From NCBI GenBank assembly GCA_050015095.1, contig JBEKCC010000006.1, positions 1-64,000 of the forward strand: 64,000 bases of DNA, written 5' to 3'. The DNA is from MVRE01 sp015660965. GTDB taxonomy: Archaea; Halobacteriota; Methanomicrobia; Methanomicrobiales; Methanospirillaceae. Numbering within the stretch: the stretch's first letter is position 1; each line of letters begins with the position of its first letter. The notes below the pieces were generated by a model, which saw only the letters and a program-made list of their open reading frames with translations, was not told the DNA's origin and did no database searches. Below, in pieces: positions 1 to 7,136 of this stretch. The position numbers and the translations under genes were made by a program.

Positions 1-207
1 GGACAGGATAATGGGGCAGTTACCAGTTATAATGTTTCTATCAACGGTGTTCTCTTTTTAACTAATCCTGCTGGTGGCTTCCCGCCAAATGTGGGTAATT
101 CAACATCGTTTTCTGCCAATGTAAATAATGGATCACAAAACCACGTTGTGGTTGCTGCTACATTCAATGACGGTAGCCAACAAGTAATCCTTGATAGTTA
201 TGTCTAA
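1..207 (+). CDS. Type IV pilin-like protein, C-terminal part (5' end outside window)
   Basis: An open frame runs from base 1 to a TAA at 205-207. It encodes the last 68 residues of a protein whose C-terminus is the same as that of the next gene. Bases 1-207 match 416-622 with a single difference (a at 128, c at 543), which changes Asn to Thr. The N-terminal pilin signal lies outside the window, so the family is assigned from the downstream copy. The stop is 16 nt before the next ATG, so the two copies are probably co-transcribed. Confidence 0.75.
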   Translation, partial: GQDNGAVTSYNVSINGVLFLTNPAGGFPPNVGNSTSFSANVNNGSQNHVVVAATFNDGSQQVILDSYV

Positions 208-223
208 CCTGGAGGAGAGGAAA

Positions 224-622
224 ATGAGATCTTTAAATAGGGAAGAAGCAGTATCACCTGTAATCGGCGTTATACTGATGGTCGCCATTACTGTGATCCT
301 TGCAGCAGTCATTGCTGCATTTGTATTTGGTATGGCGGGGAATATCCAGAAGACGAGAGTTGTTGCAGCAACTGCAGCACATCAAGGAAACGCCATTTTC
401 GTAACATGGCAAGGAGGACAGGATAATGGGGCAGTTACCAGTTATAATGTTTCTATCAACGGTGTTCTCTTTTTAACTAATCCTGCTGGTGGCTTCCCGC
501 CAAATGTGGGTAATTCAACATCGTTTTCTGCCAATGTAAATACTGGATCACAAAACCACGTTGTGGTTGCTGCTACATTCAATGACGGTAGCCAACAAGT
601 AATCCTTGATAGTTATGTCTAA
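224..622 (+). CDS. Archaeal type IV pilin-like secreted/surface protein
   Basis: This 132-residue protein opens with a class III signal: a short polar leader (MRSLNREE) followed by AVSPVIGVILMVAIT and a hydrophobic helix up to about residue 38. This is the signature of the archaeal pilin N-terminal domain (PF07790, formerly DUF1628). Such proteins are cleaved by a prepilin peptidase just before the hydrophobic helix and assemble into, or attach to, surface filaments. The rest is a Gly/Asn/Thr/Ser-rich beta-type exported domain. ATG 224 was chosen because GGAGGAGAGG lies just upstream at 211-220; an in-frame TTG at 191 would overlap the previous copy. It is the second of two nearly identical tandem genes. 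Pilus, adhesin or other surface role is inferred. Confidence 0.8.
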   Translation: MRSLNREEAVSPVIGVILMVAITVILAAVIAAFVFGMAGNIQKTRVVAATAAHQGNAIFVTWQGGQDNGAVTSYNVSINGVLFLTNPAGGFPPNVGNSTSFSANVNTGSQNHVVVAATFNDGSQQVILDSYV

Positions 623-641
623 TTTTATTTCTTTTTTTTTC
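623..641 (+). terminator. T-rich transcription terminator after the pilin genes
   Basis: Directly after the pilin stop there is a run of T residues broken by one A and one C, ending with nine consecutive T. Archaeal RNA polymerase terminates at such T-tracts without needing a hairpin. Confidence 0.6.
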
Positions 642-796
642 ACAAATTACGATTTCTAAACAATCTTATAGAAATAATAATTCTTCTAATTGAATAGGGA
701 TAACACCGTGAAAATTGAAATTAACACTGCTTTATAGGTTTTATCTGACATAATGCCCAATAGGCTCAAGCGTCATTTTCTCGCGTTTTATTGCAT

Positions 797-1048
797 CTAT
801 CGCAAGTGCTGCAGCACGAGCGCCGCTTGAACGGCGGTAATATCCTCCCTCGTTACAATTCGAGATGTTACAGTTTTCCGATCCCTTCTTGTTTTGGGCA
901 TTTCGAGAAAGAGTGAGAAGTTCTGATATCGTGTGTCCAGATGTAACTTCGACAAGTACTTGAGAAACGATTTTGCAAAGTTCAAGAGTTTACTCCAAGA
1001 ATCGTGAGAGGTATATTGGGTGACAACGTAATTGTGGAACGAACTCAC
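797..1048 (-). pseudogene. Tyrosine-recombinase/integrase N-terminal remnant
   Basis: The minus-strand frame begins without a good start (GTG 1048) and ends after 83 codons. The stretch resembling SWSKLLNFAKSFLKYL followed by RKTVTSRIVTREDI is like the N-terminal SAM-like domain and linker of integrases found in methanogen genomes. No catalytic domain (Arg...His-x-x-Arg...Tyr) follows: the frame stops at 797. A second frame covering 741-851 encodes a plausible C-terminal peptide (GGYYRRSSGARAAALAIDAI) and may be part of the same or another broken gene. The position close to two tRNA genes fits an old integration site. The family call is by eye and needs a profile search. Confidence 0.45.
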
Positions 1049-1269
1049 GGTTTATTGAGTTATTTTACCTCGTGTATGATTCCAGAAGATTCCGGAAGAT
1101 TTGAATAACCTGTGCAGGGATTTCTTGGAGATATTTTGTGATCGTGAATTGGTGTAAAAACCGAGTGTCTTACGGAATTGTGAACATGGTAATCTAAGAG
1201 ATTACGAGAAACGAATAATTGACCTTGAAAGACGAATCGGAACGATTGAGGAACGTGGTTCTCAGAGTC
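1049..1269. other. Degenerate region, probable coding remnant
   Basis: No intact gene is present. The plus strand at about 1146-1269 has an open stretch encoding a charged helical peptide (RDYEKRIIDLERRIGTIEER), like the coiled-coil end of a mobile-element or integrase protein. It runs on into the hairpin and the tRNA antisense without a stop, so it has no natural C-terminus. The tandem decamer attccagaag/attccggaag lies at about 1079-1098. I infer decayed mobile DNA. Confidence 0.3.
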
Positions 1270-1299
1270 AACCCACACCGTCATCAGACGGTGTGGGTT
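1270..1299. repeat. 13-bp perfect inverted repeat (hairpin) beside tRNA-Val
   Basis: The arms 1270-1282 (aacccacaccgtc) and 1287-1299 are exact reverse complements around the 4-base loop atca. It lies 5 bases beyond the 3' end of tRNA-Val, so in the tRNA transcript it would form directly downstream of the mature end. It could be a processing or termination structure, or a boundary element of the decayed integrated segment. Confidence 0.7.
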
Positions 1300-1304
1300 C
1301 CAGA

Positions 1305-1378
1305 TGGGCTCGTCGTGATTCGAACACGAGATCTTCGCCGTGTGAAGGCGACGTCATAGCCGACTAGACCACGAGCCC
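1305..1378 (-). tRNA. tRNA-Val (anticodon CAC)
   Basis: The minus strand folds into a full cloverleaf: a 7-bp acceptor GGGCTCG/CGAGCCC with discriminator A, a D-arm GTC...GAC, an anticodon stem TCGCC/GGCGA with loop TTCACAC giving anticodon CAC, a 5-base variable loop, and a T-arm TCGTG TTCGAAT CACGA. It reads codon GUG. The 3' CCA is not encoded. It is transcribed after tRNA-Gly, with only two bases between the genes. Confidence 0.95.
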
Positions 1379-1380
1379 AA

Positions 1381-1451
1381 TGCATCGACCGGGAATCGAA
1401 CCCGGGCTATAGGCTTGGAAGGCCTAAGTCATGCCTCTAGACCATCGATGC
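1381..1451 (-). tRNA. tRNA-Gly (anticodon TCC)
   Basis: The minus strand forms an acceptor stem GCATCGA/TCGATGC with discriminator A, a D-arm GTC...GAC, an anticodon stem TAGGC/GCCTA with loop CTTCCAA giving anticodon TCC, and a T-arm CCGGG TTCGATT CCCGG. It reads GGA and GGG codons. The CCA end is not encoded. It is the first gene of the tRNA-Gly/tRNA-Val pair. Confidence 0.95.
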
Positions 1452-1628
1452 AGTGATGCTTTACCATTTTAGCAGGGACTTGTATTAATAATTGCCATAT
1501 CGTCGTCAATCCGGTCCTTTTGCGGCAGGGCCACTGCGAAACATCCAATCGTTCCACCCTGACGCAGAAATGACACGTAAAATAGTAGGGTTACGGATGC
1601 GCTGGAAAAACAATGGGGTATGGGAGGG

Positions 1629-2510
1629 TCAGTACCCGCGAAGCTCGGCTTCAACTTTTTCAAGGTTGGCAATCCGTTTTTCAAGGGGTGGGTGGGTGGA
1701 GAAGAGCTCCATGATGGTATTGCCAGAGAGCGCCGGGATGATAAAGAATGCATTTGCCCCCTGGACTCTGGCCTTTGCTTCACGAGGAACCGCGTCAATC
1801 CTGCCGCTGATCTTGCTCAGTGCCGAGATGAGGGCTTGGGGATTCCTGGTGATCAGCGCACTACCGCGATCTGCCGCAAATTCGCGGTACCGAGAAAGTG
1901 CGAGCATAAGGAGTGTCGCGATAAACCAGACGATGATTGAGACAACCCAGACAATGATCGTACCCCCTCCGTCCCGGTTGCGCCCGCCAAACATTGCAGA
2001 AAAGAAGAAGCTCTGCATAATCATCGACGCGATCATGGCGATAAAACTCGCAACGGTCATGGTCAGGATGTCCCTGTTCTTTACATGGGAAAGTTCGTGG
2101 CCCAGTACAGCCTCGAGTTCATCGTTGTTGAGGAGTCTCATGATCGAATCAGTGCAGGCAACCACAGCATGCTTCGGGCTCCGCCCGGTGGCAAACGCGT
2201 TGGGCACCGGGCTCTGCATGATTGCGATCTTCGGAATGGGAAGATCCGCCTCCTTACAGAGTTTCTCGACCGTCCGGTGAAGCTCGGGATATTCGTCATC
2301 TGCGATGATACGGGAACCCGTGCTCCAGAGCACCAGTTTATCCGAGAAAAAGTACTGGATAAACGCCATTCCTACGGCTAGAATTACTATCAGCCCGAGT
2401 CCTGCGCCGAATGCCCACAATACCGTCATGAACACGAGATAGACGATGAAGAGCAAGAACATGGTCAGCCAGACCCTGGCCGTCAGACCCCAGTCACGTT
2501 TCCATTTCAT
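1629..2510 (-). CDS. htpX: HtpX family membrane zinc metalloprotease (M48)
   Basis: A 293-residue membrane protease for quality control of membrane proteins. It has two N-terminal transmembrane helices (about residues 13-54), the zinc site HELSH at 138-142 with a following NRD, two more hydrophobic helices (about 150-172 and 184-206), and the third zinc ligand E210 in the YREFAAD motif. The length is normal for archaeal HtpX. The start at ATG 2510 (MKWKRDW) fits the family; the frame continues upstream to 2609 but those residues match nothing. The gene is monocistronic and divergent from the Bles03 gene. It is richer in GC (about 52% in the sampled lines) than most of the window. Confidence 0.93.
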   Translation of the reverse strand: MKWKRDWGLTARVWLTMFLLFIVYLVFMTVLWAFGAGLGLIVILAVGMAFIQYFFSDKLVLWSTGSRIIADDEYPELHRTVEKLCKEADLPIPKIAIMQSPVPNAFATGRSPKHAVVACTDSIMRLLNNDELEAVLGHELSHVKNRDILTMTVASFIAMIASMIMQSFFFSAMFGGRNRDGGGTIIVWVVSIIVWFIATLLMLALSRYREFAADRGSALITRNPQALISALSKISGRIDAVPREAKARVQGANAFFIIPALSGNTIMELFSTHPPLEKRIANLEKVEAELRGY

Positions 2511-2662
2511 AATTGGTACTAATACGACGAGACTGGTCTTAAAATATTCGACGATGATACAGTAAAATTTCAAAAATTCAACATATTCAAGAAAGTTATT
2601 CAAATACAAAATTCAGCCAACACCTTTCTCCCATTTAAGTTTTGAAGTAACAACATTTGTTC

Positions 2663-2672
2663 GTATATAAAT
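2663..2672 (+). promoter_or_regulatory. TATA box for the Bles03-domain gene
   Basis: GTATATAAAT lies about 43 bases before ATG 2711. With the usual archaeal TATA-to-start distance this gives a leader of roughly 15-20 bases. Confidence 0.55.
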
Positions 2673-2710
2673 CAGAAACTATTTTTTCGGGCAGCACCTG
2701 ACGATTAAGT

Positions 2711-3361
2711 ATGGCAGAAGTCGACTATGTGGCGCTCGCAGATGTTGGGTATGGGATCTTCGAGCATCTCTTAAATAAAGGACTCCGAGTACAGGGAAAA
2801 TACCTGTTCTCACTAGTAGAACAAGATGTCGACTTCAAGGCAGATTTAAATGCAATATTTCAACAGTTTGCTAAAGATTATCCACAGCTTGCAGAGGCGC
2901 TAATCGGACGGTTCAAGAATACCAATACTATCTATGACATGATCCTGACTGGAGAGGGGGTAGTTCCATCTAAGACCACCCAAATGTATTGGATTGTTCA
3001 GGATGCACCAGAAAGTCCACCTGAGGCGATTGAAGATGAAAATGCAGGTAAATGGCTGATTTTCCAAGAACCAGATCAAGTAGATGCATCTTGGAAAAAG
3101 TTGCGTGATGCAACGGTTGCTGGTGAGCTTGGTATTTCGAGTAAAGTTAGTACCGCAAAACCCAATCCAGATTCTCGTGATAATCGGAAGGTCATTTATG
3201 TTTACACAAAAGATTGGGCAGACGAAGCTGATGTAATGCGAGTTCGCCAGAAGCTGAGGGATCTCGGATTTGTTGACCGAATTGGGTATAAAAGAAATAT
3301 TGAGACATTTGCTGGCGAATATGCAAAGAAAGGTAAAAGAGTCACTTATTATAGCGCTTAA
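2711..3361 (+). CDS. Bles03-like (putative phosphothreonine-lyase fold) domain protein
   Basis: 216 residues. From about residue 110 to the end, the pattern GKWLIF, WKKLRDATVAGELGIS, AKPNP, KVIYVYTKDW and GKRVTYY matches the Bles03/DUF1917 family (PF08939). That family includes the human C11orf68 protein and has a fold likened to phosphothreonine lyases. Its biochemical function is unknown. The first 100 residues are acidic/helical and not recognised. It has its own TATA promoter and no operon partner: HtpX is divergent upstream and L40e convergent downstream. The start ATG 2711 is the first in frame. The family assignment is from memory of conserved blocks. Confidence 0.6.
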   Translation: MAEVDYVALADVGYGIFEHLLNKGLRVQGKYLFSLVEQDVDFKADLNAIFQQFAKDYPQLAEALIGRFKNTNTIYDMILTGEGVVPSKTTQMYWIVQDAPESPPEAIEDENAGKWLIFQEPDQVDASWKKLRDATVAGELGISSKVSTAKPNPDSRDNRKVIYVYTKDWADEADVMRVRQKLRDLGFVDRIGYKRNIETFAGEYAKKGKRVTYYSA

Positions 3362-3494
3362 AATCAATAATTTAAATTTTTTTGAAAAATTAGAGATTTT
3401 TTGAGATATATTCAAAATAATTAAAATAGTGACGATTTTTAATCTATCTTCAAGAATCAAAGAGAAAAGAACAAAATATTTTATTAATATTAAA

Positions 3495-3641
3495 TTACGC
3501 TTTGCGCTCTTTGTTCTTTGGGCGTAGTTTCTTGTATCCACATTTACGGCACGTTGTTGCACGAATCGCATTACGAGCATTGCAGTGCATGCAGATCTTC
3601 ACATTGAGCAACCGGGCTTCAGCCTCTGGGAACTTGGCCAT
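3495..3641 (-). CDS. rpl40e: Large ribosomal subunit protein eL40
   Basis: A 48-residue gene, too short for most ORF lists. Translation of the minus strand gives MAKFPEAEARLLNVKICMHC, then a second Cys pair TCRKCGYKKL and a basic tail ending in KERKA. The CxxC...CxxC zinc ribbon and the length match archaeal L40e, a component of the 50S subunit. It lies about 56 bases after rdgB on the same strand and closes the aIF2-gamma to Kae1 operon. It converges with the Bles03 gene. Confidence 0.93.
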   Translation of the reverse strand: MAKFPEAEARLLNVKICMHCNARNAIRATTCRKCGYKKLRPKNKERKA

Positions 3642-3696
3642 CTCTAGAATACTCCTGCCCTGATATGAATGACGTAAAAGGTTTTAACCGTTTGTG

Positions 3697-4239
3697 TCAT
3701 CCTGAGAAACCATACTTCTTGACAAACCAATCATGGAAAGCGGTAAGGGCTTTTGCACGGTGTGAAATTTGACTCTTTTCAGAAAGTGGGATCTCTGCAA
3801 GCGTTAAACCGTTATATTCAAAAATTGGGTCATATCCAAATCCTTTCCTCCCTCTGGGTGCAGTTGTAATAGTACCATAAATAGTACCGGTAAAAACTTG
3901 GAATCCATCTGTATCTGCAAATGCAATCGCTGTACTGAAACTCGCACTACGATCTTGTATCCCATCCATCAAACGTAATATTCCTGAATTTCCTATACAT
4001 TCGAGTACATATGCCGCATAGGGTCCAGGGAAACCGTTGAGTGCGTCAATTTCAAATGCAGTGTCATCAACAATCAACGGTGTTCCAAGTTGTCCATATG
4101 CATACCTTGCCTTCTCCCGAGCGATCTCTCCGACATCATCACTTCGATATTCTGGGCATTCAAGTGCTACATGGGTAACATCGACAACTCCTGAAAAAAA
4201 CGCCGCTACCTCATGCGCCTTATGGGGATTGCTCGTCAC
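3697..4239 (-). CDS. rdgB: Non-canonical purine NTP pyrophosphatase (XTP/dITP, HAM1/RdgB)
   Basis: Hydrolyses dITP and XTP to monophosphates, keeping deaminated purines out of nucleic acids. The signature TSNPHKAHE at the N-terminus, DDTAFEIDALNGFPGPY, GFGYDPIF and the C-terminal SHRAKAL are all present. The first standard start is GTG 4239, which begins at TSNPHK and removes most of the first beta strand. Upstream in frame the sequence reads (CTG)KLIVV before TSNPHK, and CTG 4254-4252 overlaps the TGA of the Kae1 gene as CTGA, with GAGGGAGAT just upstream. The true start may therefore be CTG 4254. Translationally coupled to kae1-bud32. Confidence 0.9.
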   Translation of the reverse strand: MTSNPHKAHEVAAFFSGVVDVTHVALECPEYRSDDVGEIAREKARYAYGQLGTPLIVDDTAFEIDALNGFPGPYAAYVLECIGNSGILRLMDGIQDRSASFSTAIAFADTDGFQVFTGTIYGTITTAPRGRKGFGYDPIFEYNGLTLAEIPLSEKSQISHRAKALTAFHDWFVKKYGFSG

Positions 4240-4250
4240 GACAATAAGTT

Positions 4251-5828
4251 TCAGAGGTATCTCCCTCGCAACTCTATTTCTTTCTCTCTGGCGATTACAT
4301 CGTTAGCGCCAGCAAATGTCTCTCTATACCCTTCACAAAATGCATTTTTTAGTTCTGCGGAGTCCACCGTGGTGCTTTCTAAAGTCTGAAATAAAACATG
4401 GATATCTACGCCTCTCTGTTCAATCTCGGCAGTGACTTGTGCAAGTCCGAAATCTATCAAAACAAGTCGTCTATTGTCCATAATCATATTGCTTGTAGTG
4501 AGATCGCCATGCATAATACCAGAGTTATGTAATTTTCCAACCACTCGTCCCGCTTCTTTAAGGTTTTTAACCGACATGTTATTTGTAAGCAATGAACCAT
4601 GGATCCTTTCCATAACTATTGTATCGTTAGTTATGTCACTCATAATTGGGGTTGGTACACCTGAGTAACGTGCAAGAGCAATCAACCTTGCTTCCGCCCG
4701 GGTTCTTTCGATAATTAAACGGTTATCAAGGGAAGGAACACGATATCGTTTAGAGATTCTGCGTTTTAACGCACTTTTATCCGAAAATTCTATAATTGCT
4801 TCCGCACCACGAGCGGTGGTGATTTTTTTGTTTAGATTATTCGGTCTGGTAGCAGATTTTTCCGACACTTTCCATGTTACTTCAACTTGATCGGAGCGAA
4901 ATGATGGGTTAATATGTGAAGATTCAACAGGGAGTGACTGACCGCTATCAAGCATCAACTTCCCAGTATATGCTATCATCGCACCATTATCACCGAGGTA
5001 ACGAGATTCTGGGACAAAAAATTGTGCATCGCGTTCCTCACACATAGTCTTAAGCATTTCCTGAAGTCGTTTATTTGCACCAACACCACCGACAAGGAGA
5101 ACCTCGTCTTTTCCTGCAAGTGACATCGCTCGCTCAGTTACTTCAACACACATAGCAAAGGCGGTTTCTTGTAGAGAATGACATACGTCCTCAATCGGCG
5201 CTTTACTATCCTTTGCTGCGGACATTAGACCGGAAAAAGCAAGGTCCATTCCCTTTACGGTATATGGGAGTTCAATATATCCCCCTTTTACTGCAAGTTG
5301 TTCAATTATGGGCCCACCCGGGTGTGGTAAAACTTTTGAACGTGCGAATTTGTCAAGCATATTACCAATCCCGATATCAAGGGTCTCACCAAAAATTCTG
5401 TATCTACCATTAAGATAACCGATTACTTGCGTGTTTGCTCCGCTAACATACAACACAATAGGATCGCTGCAACTAGTTGCAAACTTTCCAATTTCAACAT
5501 GGGCCACGCAGTGATTCACACCAACAAGTGGCACATTTAACGCAAGTGCCAGTGAGCGTGCGGCGGTCGCAACTGTGCGGAGACAGGGGCCTAGCCCCGG
5601 TCCTTGAGAGAAAGCAATACCTGTAATTGCCTTTGGATCTTTAAGCACAGACATAATAACCTCATTCATTACCGATGCATGGTGCTGAGCAGCTTCTCGT
5701 GGATGGATACCCCCGTGTTGGGGGTTGTATGGTCTTGAAGTAAGAGAAATGAGATCTGTATCAAAAACAGCGGCACTGAGGTTCCATGCAGTCCCCTCAA
5801 TCCCGAGAACTTGCCTGAAAATAGGCAT
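4251..5828 (-). CDS. kae1: Bifunctional Kae1-Bud32: tRNA threonylcarbamoyltransferase and KEOPS kinase
   Basis: 525 residues, a natural fusion of two KEOPS subunits. Residues 1-325 are Kae1 (TsaD family), which transfers threonylcarbamoyl to A37 of ANN-decoding tRNAs. Its metal site is H106/H110 in NHCVAHVEIG, with GQGPG-like and GGVGANK nucleotide-binding motifs. From about 340 to the end is Bud32, an atypical RIO-like kinase/ATPase with the catalytic loop HGDLTTSNM and metal-binding DFGLA. The fusion is common in euryarchaea. It starts 7 bases after the S27ae stop, and the following rdgB overlaps its stop, so it sits inside a ribosomal protein operon. Confidence 0.96.
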   Translation of the reverse strand: MPIFRQVLGIEGTAWNLSAAVFDTDLISLTSRPYNPQHGGIHPREAAQHHASVMNEVIMSVLKDPKAITGIAFSQGPGLGPCLRTVATAARSLALALNVPLVGVNHCVAHVEIGKFATSCSDPIVLYVSGANTQVIGYLNGRYRIFGETLDIGIGNMLDKFARSKVLPHPGGPIIEQLAVKGGYIELPYTVKGMDLAFSGLMSAAKDSKAPIEDVCHSLQETAFAMCVEVTERAMSLAGKDEVLLVGGVGANKRLQEMLKTMCEERDAQFFVPESRYLGDNGAMIAYTGKLMLDSGQSLPVESSHINPSFRSDQVEVTWKVSEKSATRPNNLNKKITTARGAEAIIEFSDKSALKRRISKRYRVPSLDNRLIIERTRAEARLIALARYSGVPTPIMSDITNDTIVMERIHGSLLTNNMSVKNLKEAGRVVGKLHNSGIMHGDLTTSNMIMDNRRLVLIDFGLAQVTAEIEQRGVDIHVLFQTLESTTVDSAELKNAFCEGYRETFAGANDVIAREKEIELRGRYL

Positions 5829-5835
5829 TCACAAC

Positions 5836-6018
5836 TTATTTTTTAAATTCAGTATAGCCACACTTTCCGCAGGCAGTCCTATCTTTATGTTCTGCCATCA
5901 TGACCCCAGGTCCACAACGTGGGCAATATTTTTTTGTGGTAGTGACCTTTCCGCCTTCGATCTTAAAGTGTGCACTCCGCCTGGGTCCTTTTGCAGTCCC
6001 TGCCTTCTTTGCAGCCAT
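5836..6018 (-). CDS. rps27ae: Small ribosomal subunit protein eS31 (S27ae)
   Basis: A 60-residue basic protein with a four-cysteine zinc ribbon (YCPRCGPG ... CGKCGYTEF) and a lysine/arginine-rich N-terminus, as in archaeal S27ae. In eukaryotes this protein is fused to ubiquitin; here it stands alone. It lies two bases after S24e and just before kae1-bud32, a neighbourhood conserved in many archaea. Confidence 0.96.
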   Translation of the reverse strand: MAAKKAGTAKGPRRSAHFKIEGGKVTTTKKYCPRCGPGVMMAEHKDRTACGKCGYTEFKK

Positions 6019-6020
6019 AC

Positions 6021-6320
6021 TTATGCTGCCCCTTCCTGCTTAGGTTTGGGCATTCCTCGTTCCATTAGGTGCGCGCGTTCAGTTTTCTTTTTACCTTCTT
6101 CGTTGTCGTAGATGCGAACATCACCATTAATTTCCATTTTACCGAAACTACTTTTTAAAGAATCGAGCACAACCTGTTGCTCTTTTACATTGAGAAGTGC
6201 ACAGATCTTTCCGATGATCTGCATTCGAGAGGGGGTTGCACCGTCATATTTGAGAGTGAACTTTACCTCCCTTCTTGATAAAAGTTCATTTCTTTTATCG
6301 CTTTTAATTTCAAAATCCAT
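6021..6320 (-). CDS. rps24e: Small ribosomal subunit protein eS24
   Basis: 99 residues beginning MDFEIKSDKRNELLSRREV, the usual start of archaeal S24e. The core contains the EVKFTLKYDGATPSR and FGKMEINGDVRIY blocks, and the C-terminus is basic (KKKTERAHLMERG). ATG 6320 is preferred over an upstream in-frame ATG at 6374, because the extra 18 residues have no counterpart and overlap a TATA-like promoter at 6349-6360. It may be transcribed from that internal promoter as well as from the operon. Confidence 0.95.
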   Translation of the reverse strand: MDFEIKSDKRNELLSRREVKFTLKYDGATPSRMQIIGKICALLNVKEQQVVLDSLKSSFGKMEINGDVRIYDNEEGKKKTERAHLMERGMPKPKQEGAA

Positions 6321-6348
6321 CAATATCCTGTAATTATTGGCAACCGTG

Positions 6349-6360
6349 TTATTTAAAATG
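6349..6360 (-). promoter_or_regulatory. TATA-like box upstream of rps24e
   Basis: On the minus strand CATTTTAAATAAC lies about 30 bases before ATG 6320. This would give a nearly leaderless transcript of the S24e, S27ae, Kae1-Bud32, RdgB and L40e genes. It sits in the 112-base gap after the dephospho-CoA kinase gene. Confidence 0.45.
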
Positions 6361-6432
6361 TGATCATCATCCAAAGGAATTCTACAGACGAGAGAAAATG
6401 GGAATCAGAAACAGAAATATTCATTAGAATAA

Positions 6433-6921
6433 TTAATCTGTGTGGATAAAATGAGACAGCAGTTCTAGCGCCTGCTCTTTTGCTTTTATATTTACTTCTT
6501 TTACTACAACACCTTTATGGGGTTGCCCGTAAAGCACCATCGAACCCATTGGTGCTGCAATTACAAGAGGGATAACGGCGAGGTCCTCTTCTCCATTGAC
6601 ATAGATTGTCATTGGCGGGTGAGTGACAGCATCATTAATAGTTGCGATAAGCTCGTCACTAATTGTACCGGCCGAATTCTTTACCCGAACTACTTTTCCA
6701 ATGGTTGAAAAATTTTTTTTGCAGGGAGACCGCATTGTGTGACCATCAACAATTGCAACTGAAGGCGTAGCCCCATTTTTCTGGAGGTTATGGGTCACAA
6801 TGTCTCCAACAGAATAGATAATTTTTCCGGAAAGACGGGAGATAATACCAGTAATATCGGGAAACAATTCGCCAAATGGTTCTTTAAAATAATGGCGTTT
6901 TTCGTCAGGGAGTTTGAACAT
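6433..6921 (-). CDS. GTP-dependent dephospho-CoA kinase (DUF359)
   Basis: 162 residues of the archaeal DUF359/COG1909 family, shown in Thermococcus to be a GTP-dependent dephospho-CoA kinase that makes the last step of CoA synthesis. Blocks consistent with the family are the PFGELF near the N-terminus, SVGDIVT, a VDG(H)T motif, VNGEEDLAVIPL and YGQPHKGVVVKEV. The length is typical. The start codon overlaps the stop of the RpoE'' gene by one base (TAATG), so it is translated in the same operon. Confidence 0.88.
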   Translation of the reverse strand: MFKLPDEKRHYFKEPFGELFPDITGIISRLSGKIIYSVGDIVTHNLQKNGATPSVAIVDGHTMRSPCKKNFSTIGKVVRVKNSAGTISDELIATINDAVTHPPMTIYVNGEEDLAVIPLVIAAPMGSMVLYGQPHKGVVVKEVNIKAKEQALELLSHFIHTD

Positions 6922-7136
6922 TAGCGGACCTTCAAAGCATACCGACCGGCGAGTTTAATGTTCATTTTTTTCGCCACATCGGAGTGTTCTGGGTCGATTA
7001 TTACAAGATAGCCTGACCAGTCCTCACTTAGGTTGGCTGTACCGCACACTACACAGTTCTCACCATCTACAACTCGATGACACTCACGGCACACTTTCCC
7101 CTGTTTCTTTTTTCCTGCTCCAGGCATGCCCCTCAC
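6921..7136 (-). CDS. rpoE2: DNA-directed RNA polymerase subunit E'' (Spt4 homologue)
   Basis: A small zinc-ribbon protein (CRECH ... CVVCG) with the family-typical LSEDWSGYLVIIDPEHSDVAKKM and C-terminal GRYALKVR. RpoE'' is the archaeal Spt4, which partners with Spt5 as an elongation factor. ATG 7136 overlaps the rpoE stop as ATGA; an internal ATG at 7127 (MPGAGKK) is an alternative start that gives a more usual length. Operon member between rpoE and the CoA kinase. Confidence 0.94.
   Translation of the reverse strand: MRGMPGAGKKKQGKVCRECHRVVDGENCVVCGTANLSEDWSGYLVIIDPEHSDVAKKMNIKLAGRYALKVR

Noticed and set aside
1492..2280. 262-codon open frame on the plus strand
   Set aside because: It lies opposite htpX, whose zinc motif and membrane helices are clear; the antisense product is Arg/Ser-rich and matches nothing.
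2511..2609. N-terminal extension of htpX to an earlier start
   Set aside because: The 33 extra residues have no family counterpart, and MKWKRDW at 2510 aligns with normal HtpX starts.
2900..3580. 226-codon frame on the minus strand
   Set aside because: Antisense to the Bles03 gene and crossing the AT-rich terminator into L40e; low-complexity composition.
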